From assembly GCA_029706075.1 (NCBI GenBank), contig JAINUG010000168.1, forward strand, positions 1,178,001 through 1,242,000: a stretch of DNA of 64,000 bases, in the 5' to 3' direction. Numbering within the stretch: the first letter of the stretch is position 1; every line of letters starts with the position of its first letter. A program made the translations under genes and the position numbers. Under the pieces are notes generated by a model, which was not told where the DNA came from, did not search any database, and worked only from the letters and a program-made list of their open reading frames with translations. Shown here piece by piece: positions 31,974 through 41,989 of this stretch. This DNA is from Aldrovandia affinis (taxonomy: Eukaryota; Chordata; Actinopteri; Notacanthiformes; Halosauridae).

Positions 31974-32034
31974 TAGTAGGGGGAATTATGTGAAATTTCG
32001 TTACGCGGCGGATAGAAGCATGGAAATTGATACA

Positions 32035-32740
32035 CATGTTCCTTGGGTAATCCTAAGACATCCTAGAAGGGGTGCCCAAAAAAATCTTAAACAGGAAGTG
32101 AGTTATTGACGAAATTCAAAATGGCCACCTAAACTGTTGGCAGTTGACTCAAAAGACACCTAAAGAATCTCATAAAAGCATAAAATTTGGCACAAATGTC
32201 CCTTGGGTGATCCTAAGACATCCTACAAGGGGTGCCCAAAAAAATATTAAACAGGAAGTGAGTTATTGACGAAGTTCTAAAAAACTGTTGGCAGTTTCAA
32301 AAGACACCTAAAGAATCTCATAAAAGCATAACATTTGGCACAAATGTCCCTTGGGTGATCCTAAGACATCCTAGAAGGGTGCCCAAAAAAATCTTAAACA
32401 GGAAGTGAGTTATTGACGAAATTCAAAATGGCCATCTAAACTGTTTGCAGTTGACTCAAAAGACACCTAAAGAATCTTATAAAAGCATAACATTTGGCAC
32501 AAATGTCCCTTGGGTGATCCTAAGACATCCTAGAAGGGGTACCCAAAAAAATCTTAAAACAGGAAGTGAGCTGTAGAAGAAATTCTAAATGGCCGCCTAA
32601 ACAGTTAGTGATTGACATAAAGCACAAAAAGGACGTCATAAAAGCATATAATTTGGTACGTACATTGAGTGATCCTTATATATCCTAGAAGGGGTGCCCC
32701 CAAAAACTATTAAACAGGAAGTGAGCTGTTGAAGAAATTC
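32035..32740 (+). repeat. Tandem array of five ~150-160-bp subterminal units
   Basis: The block CCTAAGACATCCTAGAAGGG followed by GTGCCCAAAAAAAT recurs near 32050, 32212, 32360, 32518 and 32670. Between copies lie AACAGGAAGTGAGTTATTGA, AAGACACCTAAAGAATCTCA and CATAAAAGCATA.AATTTGGC. The same GGGTGCCC block occurs inverted at the other end of the element (36125-36145). It may be amplified transposase-binding DNA. Confidence 0.85.
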
Positions 32741-32758
32741 CAAATGGTTGTCTAAACA

Positions 32759-33153
32759 ATTGCACTCTGCATCTTCTTGCTTATTTTGCACTCTGCGTCT
32801 TCTTATGTATTTTGCACTCTGCATCTTCTTGTTTACATGTACACTCTGCATCATCTTACTTCTTTTGCACTCTGCATCATCTTGCTTAGTTTGCACTCTG
32901 CATCTTCTTATTTACTTTTGCACTCTGACTCTATCTTCTTGTTTACATTTACACTCTGCATCTTCTTATTTAGTTTGCACTCTGATCTTGTTTACATTTG
33001 CACTCTGCATCTTCTTATTTATGTTGCACTCTGCATCTTCTTGTTTACATGTACACTCTGCATCATCTTATTTATTTTGCACTCTGCATCTTCTTGCTTA
33101 TTTTGCACTCTGCATCTTCTTATTTACATTTGCACTCTACATCTTCTTGTTCA
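32759..33153. repeat. Minisatellite, ~26-bp unit, about 15 copies
   Basis: Units of the form TTGCACTCTGCATCTTCTTG plus TTTAYT, with small changes. The 26-bp period is not a multiple of three, so all three plus frames translate to similar LHSASSYLFC-type peptides; these are not genes. It lies just after the end of the Cys-rich ORF inside the 4.27-kb transposon. Confidence 0.95.
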
Positions 33154-33159
33154 TTGCTG

Positions 33160-34873
33160 TCTAGTAGTGACTCACGTGTGCCAATTCACATGTTCCAGCA
33201 CATTGGCATAATGCTGTGCAAGGTAACCCAGCATCCCGGCATCGACACTTTCGAGAACAGAGGGGCTCAGCTTTGCAGCCACACTTCAGGAGTTCTCTAC
33301 AAACTTTGGATTGCAAGTAACCGCGGGAACTGTTGTGTACCTCTCAGGAAGAAGAAGGGTATCCTTTTCCTTTGGTTCAATGGTAATTTGTTCTCTACAA
33401 ACACCCGTGTTTGAAAAGGTTGGAAATTGGAACACACTTATTCCAGTCCCATGGAATGATCCCTGAGCTGTGGTTGATGAAGGATTATGGTCTATGTTAT
33501 CAAGTGCCCCAACAGTGAAAAGACCTTTCCTTAGGATAGCAGGGCAGACCAGGTCCTGTGCCATGTACTTTCGACAGACAGCAGATCCAAGCTGGGTTTC
33601 AACCTCAAGGACACGTTTGTAGTTAATACTGATTCCCAATGTGTTGAGGGAATTGACAGTGATCTTGCTTCTCGTTTGAGTGTGAACTTGAAGACCAATA
33701 TAAAGAGGAAGAGGCGGCTCGTGAAGTTTGGAAGACCTTGATGGTCCTGTTGCATTAGCAGATCTTTTCTTCATATTGAAAAGTATCAGCTGAGAAATGG
33801 TTAGGCATGCCTGAGAAACATCGCTATCTTGATTAGTGACATTAGGGCCATTCAGTAGCATGGAAACCAGTGCCTTCAAACTGGGTGGGACGGAATCATT
33901 CTGACAGTTCTGTGGGAAGTGACCATCAAATTCAAACCCTGTATAGTCAACCATATCATTGCGAATTGATTTGACTAGTTTTGCAATTGCAAGTGCCTTT
34001 ATCATAGTCACGAACCATTGTGCTTTCTTTCAGCATGGTCTGCATTCCATCTTTGAAAACAATTAATGTTGTATTTTTGCAAGACTGGTCCTGACATCCA
34101 TCAAAATGATCCACAATTTGTGATTTAAGTCTGGTTTTGTTGATTGTTTTGTTGATACCAAGCTGACTTAGCCGACTTTCATATAAACCATGGAGTTCTA
34201 AGAGTTTGAAAATGTATGTCCCCCCTTCCAAGTTACTTTCGATGTATGATACCAATTCAGCAAAGACCAAAGCTTCAACACATTTTTCAGTTTCATTTGA
34301 ATCTCTTTTCTCAGACCTTTGGATACTTCTGTATGTGTTTTTGTATTTAACAAGACATTCAAGATGGTATTTAGCTTCGATTGCAATTAGGTCCCCCCCT
34401 GAAATTTTTGCCAACAGAGCTGTGTCCTGCATTTCAGTGGCCATTTTCCGCAGACTGTTATCAAGATCCATTGTTGAACATTGACAGAGTTTACCTGTCT
34501 TCAAAGAGCAGAACAGGCACTCACTAGGACATGTATTTGAAATGGACTGGCGCTTGGATCGCCGCAAGTCTTCATCAACGGAGTCTTGTTTTCTTTTGTT
34601 CAGACTCTGACGCATTCGTAATTTCTCTAACTTTGAGAATGAAAATTTCAGATGGCATGACTTGTGCCATTTGGCTTTATTTTCTTCAAAAGCTTCAACT
34701 GTACCACAACCTTTGAAATCTATCTCCACAGGCATCCCATCCAATTCCTTAAATTCTTTAACTAACTTAAGGAAAGTGCTGTACACCTCTGCACCGTTTC
34801 TTTGCAGAGAATCTGCTGGACACCTCATATCCCCTCCTCCCTCTGAGCAAATCACGCACACACTCCAGTCCAT
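33160..34873 (-). pseudogene. Cys-rich transposon protein, broken by a frameshift
   Basis: Two overlapping minus-strand frames, 34873-33956 (305 aa) and 34011-33286 (241 aa), plus an out-of-frame tail to about 33160. The N-terminus has two similar zinc-like modules: CVICSEGG...AKWHKSCHLKFSF (residues 6-80) and CLFCSLKTG...AKYHLECLVKYKN (about 119-180), each C-x2-C followed by [KY]xHxxCxxK. The second frame contains LEVETQLGSAV, ALDNIDHNPSSTTAQGSFHG and TGISVFQ. The tail reads LLKCGCKAEPLCSRKCRCRD with PCTALCQCAGTC, a Cys cluster. Similar uncharacterised predicted proteins occur, as I recall, in fishes and cnidarians in many copies. DNID is a candidate catalytic acidic motif. The middle seems shortened compared with those. 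Function as a transposase is inferred. Confidence 0.65.
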
Positions 34874-34925
34874 GTTTTCTTACCCTAACCTTAACACTGA
34901 CCAAAAAAAAAATAAAATAAAATAA

Positions 34926-34982
34926 AATTATTGGAAGTCGCTTTAGATAAAAGCGTCTGATAAATGACCGTAATGTAATGTT
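34926..34982 (+). repeat. L2-type LINE/SINE tail fragment
   Basis: TGGAAGTCGCTTTAGATAAA followed by AGCGTCTGATAAATGACCGT and a TAATGTAATG end is the common fish L2/SINE 3' tail. The body is absent. Confidence 0.7.
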
Positions 34983-35172
34983 TGAAAGCCTTTAAAAAGG
35001 CTGTTGGTTGAATAAAGCTACTTCAATATTACTGCTATGCAAAATTAGTTAGGTCTCTACTCTAGATCAATCTAATGACAACTGAACAGAAAATGAGAAG
35101 CAGAGCAAATATTAGTAAGAAGACACACCCCCTTCCACTCACTGTCCCACAATTCGCTGATAGCACACTACA

Positions 35173-35345
35173 GGCGTCTAACTTTTACGCTAGTGACTAG
35201 ATTTGACGCTAGTCAGTGACTAGATTTGACGCTAGTCAGTGACTAGTTTGACGCTAGTCAGGACAATGTGATATACTGCCAGCGTCTAACTTTTACGCTA
35301 GTAAGGACAATGTGATATAGCCTACTGTACTTCCAGAGTCTAACA
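35173..35345. repeat. Short tandem repeats inside the 4.27-kb transposon
   Basis: The unit GTGACTAGATTTGACGCTAG plus TCA is repeated three times (35193-35262), bounded by two copies of GCGTCTAACTTTTACGCTAG (35173 and 35282). The rest of 34985-35640 has no gene. Confidence 0.8.
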
Positions 35346-37959
35346 TTTACGTTAGTAACTACAGGCGTCTGTAAACTGTAAAAGTTACGGTAGCTCAAAT
35401 TCATTCGGTGCCAATGGGAAACTAACCTAAGCTAGTTACATGCTAAATGTGAACTTCATAATCCAGGGGGAGTGTTTTTTTCCAGCACAAAATACATAAT
35501 TGAACCGAGCACTGTTCTGATATACTGCCTTTATTGATTAGTTAAGCCCCGCCCCCTCACACCCCCCTACCTCCCTTCCCCAAGGGTCAGTCCAGGTTCA
35601 GTCCAGTGTCTTGTTTGCAATGATACAACATTTCTATACATTCGCAATAGTACATCCAACTGTGTGCTTCTATCCACAACATAAGAAATTAGCCAATTTT
35701 GGGGCATTAAAATGCTAATGAGTTGTGCCCCAATAGAGGGCTTGATCTCTGGTCATATGAAGATTTTAACAATATATTATCTATAGATAATCATTCATTG
35801 GGTCTTTTAAAAGTTTTTAAAAACAATTATGTATATATGCCATTGACAGTATATCACTCAGAAAAGGATTCATTTGGAAGGTCATCTCATTCCGAGTGTT
35901 TTTAAGCCTATGTTTGGTGTTTAAAGCTGTTTAAAATGTATTTAAGACATTTTTCATGGGTTATTTTGGGCAAATCCTTTAATATTAGTCTATTTACTAT
36001 AAATGTAAAAGCTATAATTAGCACAATCAGCCAAAATGTCAGCATTATATCACTTTTTAGGAATCTTGGGTCTTTTCTGGTGGCCATTTTGGATTTCCCC
36101 TTTTAAAAAGCCTTTAATGGGTCCACATTTTTGGGCACCCCTTCTGAGATGGTGAGATACATCCTAAAGAGTGTGTGTACCAAATTTGGTGCTTCTATCC
36201 GCCGCGTAACGAGTTGGCCATTTTTTGAGCTTAATCCCCCCTACTATGTGAGGGACCATTCATGTACTCCAAATATTTCCCTGATTTCGGTAGGTACTTG
36301 TCTGGTTTACCTATAAGTCTAAAAGATAGTCTCTCATAGGCTGCCACCCTGCTCAACAATAAATGCCACTCTCCCAGCGTAGGTGTCTGAGCTGACTTCC
36401 ATTCTTGTAATAATAGTTTCCTGCCAAGCATGATCACAGTGTAAATCCAGTCAGGTTCAGGAGGGGGAACATCTATGATATGAAAGGGGTCCCCAAGGAT
36501 GTATAGTAGAGGGCTATATGGTAACTTCAGCCCACTAATGGTTTCTAAACAATCATGCATGGTCAGCCATAGGTCCTGAACTTTTGGGCAGCTCCACAGA
36601 CAATGAACCAGTGTGCCCTCCTGTTGGCATTACCAGGAGTCTGGGTTGTCTTTTAATTTGGCTCGGTATAATCTGGAGGGTGTCCAGTAAAATCGGTTTA
36701 TAATTAAAAAATGTATGAGCCTGGTCCGAATTTCTCGTGAGGCATTCCTACTGTTCTGTAATATAGCAGTCCACTCCTCCTCTGTAAGCCTGATGTTAAG
36801 ATCTGTTTCCCATAAGGTTTTCAAGGCAGAAGTATTGAAGGACTTCTCCAATAGCAGTGAATAGTAGAGGGATGCTTCATGACCCTTGCCAAACCTATTA
36901 AGAATCTGGGAAGGGAGATCTGTCTGAGGTGGAGGGTTGCCTTGTTTAAAAATGCTTTTGAGCAAACTTTGAAATTGCAGGTGCCTCCAAAACTGATCTT
37001 GGGGCAAGCCCCTTTCCTGTTCAAGACCTATGAATGTCTTGATGTTATCCCCATTATAAAGGTCACCAAGTGTGCAAATCCCCTTCTGAAACCACACCTT
37101 CCAAATGAAGGGTGATCGAGCTATACATAATTTCTTGTTCCACCATATGCTGGAGGAGTGACTCAAAAACAGGTTAAGTTAAATAACCTTGAGATGCGTT
37201 GCCAAACCCATTGAATATGCGAGAATATGGGGTGACTGCGAGCTCTAGGTGGCAGAGTGGCAGACACACAAAGAAGAGGAGGGAGGGGGGTCACACACAT
37301 AATTTTCTATTGTAAACCAAGGTGGAGCACGTTCAGGGGATAAGGACCACTGGGCCAGGTGTCTTAGGAAAAAGGCATAGTGGTACAAAAGGGTTGGGTA
37401 TTCCGAGTCCGCCCTGGTCCACCAGTCTCTGTAATTTCTGTAGACGCATCCTGGGGCTCTTGCCATTACATAAAGTGAAAATACTTGTTTGTGAAGGAAT
37501 GTTTACCGGCAAGGCCTGTAGAATATAGTTACATTTTGGGACCAGGTTCATTGTTAATACATTTGCTTTACCCCAGAGAGAGAGAAAGAGGGGAGACCAC
37601 CTATCGATATCTAATTTAAAGCGGTCCAAAAGAGGTTCTAAATTAACTTTTGTTAGGTCAGACAACAGGGGTGGAAATAAAATACCCAGATACCTTATAC
37701 CCTTTGCTGGCTAATTAAAGCACCCTGCCTGAAAGAGGGTCCTGGGGCCATAAGAGGTAAGGGGAAGAGCCTCACACTTAGACCAGTTGATCAGAAGTTA
37801 GGGTCTAGGCGGATGGCCGCAGCCAGTGGCTCTAAGGCCAGCACGAAGAGCAGAGGGGACAACAGGCATCCCTGCCTGATGTCCCGCCCCAGCCGGAAAT
37901 AAGGTTAAATAGTGCCATTGGTGACCACCGCAGCTTTAGGTTCCTTATACAGCAAACTA

Positions 37960-38700
37960 CAGTGGAACCTCGGCCCGCGAACGCCCCTACTCACGAACAA
38001 ATCGGCCCACAAACACACTTTCCGAACAAATTTTCACTCGGCCCGCGAACAAGCCCTCGGTGCACGAACGCACAAACACACAAACTCACGGGCTTCTCGC
38101 CGTAGCGCGTCGTGGATAGCGTCAGTTGTGCTTAGTACTCAGCGTTGTTTACATCGTTCGTCGTTGTGTTCTCCTTTGATACACGTTATCTTTGTGCTAT
38201 TTCCATTAAATTTGCCCTCATTATGGCTCCCAAGAAAGTGAAAAGTGCTACTGATAGTGGTGTTAAGAAGCCTAAGCGTATTACAGTAGAAACGAAGAAG
38301 GAAATAATAGCTAAACGTGAGAGTGGTGTTCGTGTTTCCGATCTCGCCAAGCAGTACGATATGGCTAAATCAACGATCTGTACTATCCTAAAGAACAAAG
38401 ATGCGCTAAAGGCGGCTGATGTGGCTAAAGGAGTGACTATGTTAACGAAGCAAAGGTCTCAAGTGTTAGAAGAAGTAGAAAAGTTATTGTTAGTTTGGAT
38501 TAATGAAAAACAGCTTCCTTTCTATATTTTTGCCACACATAAACCCATAAAAAAGTTTTAAAAAAGTGTTTCTGGGGCTGGAGAACAGATTAATTGGATT
38601 TACATTAATTTCAATGGGAAAACTTATTTCGGTTCGCGAACATTTCGGTTCGCGAACGGAGTCAACGAACGAATTAAGTTTGTGGGCCGAGGTGCCACTG
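37960..38700 (+). mobile_element. pogo/Tigger-like transposon, internally deleted
   Basis: The ends CAGTGGAACCTCGGCCCGCG and, inverted, GGGCCGAGGTGCCACTG; target TA at 37958-37959 and 38701-38702. The 741-bp copy keeps the 5' third of a transposase gene. It sits in L1 ORF2 within the RT domain. Confidence 0.9.
38223..38561 (+). pseudogene. pogo-like transposase, N-terminal CENP-B-type DNA-binding part
   Basis: From the ATG at 38223 the frame reads MAPKKVKSATDSGVKKPKRI, then TVETKKEIIAKRESGVRVSD, LAKQYDMAKSTICTILKNKD and VEKLLLVWINEKQL, 112 residues to a stop. The first helix-turn-helix (ETK.EII...E.G....LA..Y...STI.TILK) is the CENP-B N-terminal type of Tigger/jerky proteins, and LLLVWINEKQL begins the second HTH. 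The DDE catalytic domain is wholly missing. Such a truncated protein could at most bind TIR DNA. The start is chosen because the MAPKK start is usual for this group. Confidence 0.85.
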
Positions 38701-40902
38701 TAATCCATTTAATGAATGTTCTGCCAAATCCAAATGACTCCAGGGTGAGAAGCAAGTACTGCCACTCGAACCTGTCAAAAGCCTTTTCAGCATCCAGGGA
38801 CAGGGCCACCATGGGCAAACTCTCATCGCTTACAGACCACATGATGTTGAGAAAGCGCCTGATGTTATCGGCAGAATAACGAATAATGATGGCAGATGAA
38901 TCCGACCTGGTCTGGGTGGATTAGAGAGGAAATAATTTTGTTCAGTCTGTTGGCAAAAATTTTAGCCAGTATTTTAACATCACAATTAATTAGGGATATG
39001 GGTCTACAGCTTTTACAGTCACATGCATCCTTTTCTTTCTTTAAAATTAGCAAAATTAGTGCTTGATATAAGGTTGGGGGGAGGGAGCAATTTTCCAGGG
39101 AGTCAGAATACATACTCAATATCATGGGAGCTAACTCTGCAGCACAGAGCTTGTAAAACTCAGCTATAAAGCCATCAGGGCCAGGACCCTTTCCCGATGG
39201 CAGATTATGAATTATATCTATAACCTCTGTTATAGGGGCTTCTAGCATTTCATTTTGCTCCCTGGATAGAGTAGGTAAATTTACTTTATTTAAAAAAGCC
39301 TTGGCTTCGTGACTCTCCATTGCCGACTCGGAGCTAGACAATTTTCCGTAGAAATCTCTAAATGTTTGGTTTATATCTACAGAGGTCTTCAGGGAGCCCT
39401 GCTGGTCTCTAATAGCAGGTATAGTACTAAGAGATTCCGTTTGTTTTATATATCTCGCAAGTAAATTCCCGGCTTTATCTCCCTCCTCAAAATATTTCTG
39501 TCTCGCTCTGAAAAGGGAAAATTCCACCCTTTGGGTGAGGAGTGTTAAATTCGTATTTTAACTGTGTTAAATGTCGTAAATTATTGCTGGACATATTTTG
39601 TTTTAATGCGTTTTCCACTAAATTAATTAGTTTTTCTAGATATAGATGTTTTTTCACTCTCCTTTTTCTTGCAGGAAGCATACTGGATTATGTAGCCCCT
39701 GATGAAAGCTTTTAGGGCCTTCCATGCTACCCCTGAAGAAGGAGCAAAGGGAAGGTTAATTGTTATTTGAAAGCAGCGTCCAACAGTAGACTGGAATTGA
39801 GCCTCCATCTGCATAATTTACTAGTTTCCAAAAAAGGAACTACACAGAGAGTCACCAAGGCATGATCAAACACTACTATTGCCAATTGTGCAGGAAAGTG
39901 ATGAAGAAATGAAAGACTTGGAGAATAGAGAAAAATCTATTCTGGTGAAAATATTACGAGGGGGAGAATAGAATGTGTAGTCACGATTTCCCGATTTAAA
40001 AGTCGCCAAATGTCCACTAGTCCCAACGCCTTACAAAAAACACTCAGAGCACCAACTGACCTTCGGGGACGAGTAGTGGGAGGCTTGCTGCGATCCAGTA
40101 TTGGGTCGACAGCCTGGTTAAAGTTGCCACCCAGTATAATTGGGTAATCACCCATTGTGCTAAGTCTATGTTCCAAGTCCAAAGAACGCTGTGTCATCTA
40201 TATTAGGTGCGTACATGTTCGCTAATATCACCCTCTGTCCCTGTAACTCAGCTATGATAATAATTTGCCTATTACTGTCCCGACACTCTCTGATGCATTT
40301 AAAGGCCAATATTTGCTAACTAGAATTATAACCTCTCTGCTCTTGCTGGACCCACGCGAGGCATACACATGTCCCACCCAATCCCTGCACAGTTTTTGCG
40401 ACTCCACATCAGATAAGTGGCTTTCCTGAATAAAGACAATACCTGGTCTTGACTGCTTGATCAACAAAATATTTTTTTTCCTTTTGGTTACCTGGTTCAG
40501 ACCTTTAACATTCCACGTGGTGAAGCTCAATCCCCCTGCCTTCCTATCAGGTTGCATTGTTAATGTTGAAGTTATGTTGTAGCCAGCACATTTCTACGAT
40601 ATGTAGCTTCATCTAGCTTGAAGATTGCAGCTAGCTGAGTAACTTGTTACTAGCTTACATGAGTGGCCCCTGATTAGCTGATCACTTCCTGTTTTGCTGA
40701 CTTCCTGTTTGCCATTTGAACGCGACGCGCACTGTAGTCACTGCTGCTCCAAGTTTCACTGCCCGCATTTTCTGCATTTTTATACTGGTTTAAATACAAA
40801 ACTCCTTTCTATTTTTTAATCTTTTTCGGTTACTCCTGACTAATCAACCTACTGGTTTTCTGTTCGACAGCCAAGAAAACATTTACGGTAAGGAATTCGA
40901 CC

Positions 40903-41758
40903 ATGGCTTCCTCCCTTGTTTCCTGCTTGGAGTGCAATATGTTTAGTGTTAGTTCTGACGCCAAGTTTAGCGTAACTGGTATATGTAGTAAGTGTCAACT
41001 CAATTTAGAATTGGCTCAGAAAATAGTTGAGCTGGAGGACCGCGTCTGGACGCTTCGCCAGATTCAGGAAGGAGAGTTACATAGAGTCTTTTCTGTTAGC
41101 GCCGGACGCACCAGGGAGTTTAAATAGCCTAGACATCAGTGCTATTCCCCCAGCAGAGCCTTCGCAGCAAGGCGTTTTTGTCACGGTTCGAAGGAGGCAT
41201 AGTCGCCGTCCCAAGGAGGTCATACACCAAACTCACGTTTCGAATTGTTTTTCCCCACTCAGTAATACACCTACTGAGAAAGCTCTGATTATTGGCGATT
41301 CCGTGAGGATTAGAGTCACCAGCGACCATAGTCCAATGTTTGCCTGGGGCCAGAGCTACCGACGTGGAGGCAAACTTAAAGGTGCTAGCTAAGAATAATT
41401 GTAAATATTCTAAAATTATTATCCACGCTGGCACCAACGATGTTCGACTTAGGCAGTCGGAGATCACTAAAAATCATTTTGTTTCGGTGTGTAAGCTCGC
41501 TAAAACACTCAGTCGGGAAGTAATTATCTCTGGCCCTATCCCTGCCCGTAGGGGTAACGAAGTCTACAGTAGACTCACGTCGCTAAATCGCTGGTTGGCT
41601 AACTGGTGTACTGACAACGACTTGGGCTTCATAAACAATTGGCCCACTTTTTGGGGAAAGCCTGGCTTACTGAAGAGAGACGGACTCCACCCGAACTGGA
41701 GAGGTGCTCTTCTATTATCTAGAAATGTTTCCCGTAGTATAAATTCGCTAAATTTATG
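40903..41758 (+). pseudogene. LINE-A ORF1: zinc motif, coiled coil and SGNH esterase domain
   Basis: Residues 1-75 from 40903 contain CLECNMF and ICSKCQLNLE, a C-x2-C pair arrangement, followed by a leucine/acidic coiled coil (LAQKIVELEDRVWTLRQIQE). The frame shifts near 41120 and again near 41340. Downstream are three SGNH-hydrolase blocks: KALIIGDSVRIRV (41280; catalytic Ser in GDS), IIIHAGTNDVRLRQSE (41420; Gly and Asn), and KRDGLHPNWRGALLLS (41680; catalytic Asp/His in DGLHP). This esterase domain is known in CR1/L2 ORF1 proteins. Two frameshifts make it a pseudogene, but the catalytic positions remain readable. Confidence 0.8.
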
Positions 41759-41989
41759 ACCTCTCAGAGCGCTAGCCAGGCAGCAGACTTCTGGTCCTAA
41801 GCCACTGTCTGCTGGCTTCCAAAAACCTGTGACTAGCTTAGCTATTGAGACTGTGTCTGTCCTTCGTTTTGGAAATGGTTTTAGAAGTAAAAAGCTATCT
41901 GAGCACACTGGCTGTCGTGGCATTAGTGTACATAATCTTAGTTATATTAAATCCTCTCAGCCTGCAGTAAGTGTTGCCTGTAGTAAGAC

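Larger units (their letters stand above)
31974..36246 (-). mobile_element. 4.27-kb DNA transposon of unusual type (Academ-like?)
   Basis: The ends are TAGTAGGGGGAATTA at the left and TAATCCCCCCTACTA at the right, inverted 15-mers with one mismatch. TGT immediately flanks both sides (31971-31973 and 36247-36249), a possible 3-bp TSD. Inside each end is the block CGTTACGCGGCGGATAGAAG (31998 plus; inverted at 36190-36210), and further in GAAGGGGTGCCCAAAAA (inverted at 36125-36145), so the termini are long, diverged inverted repeats. The left subterminal region expands into a five-unit array and a 26-bp minisatellite. The single gene (33160-34873, minus) encodes a Cys-rich protein of a widespread, poorly characterised family. 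The TSD length and Cys-rich product recall the Academ superfamily; this is inference. Confidence 0.65.

Noticed and set aside
32759-33153. Regularly spaced repeats that might suggest a CRISPR array
   Set aside because: The units are contiguous with no unique spacers, and the genome is vertebrate; this is a minisatellite.
32748-33414. Overlapping plus-strand ORFs of 138-144 residues rich in LHSASSYLFC repeats
   Set aside because: They are translations of the 26-bp minisatellite in all three frames, not genes.
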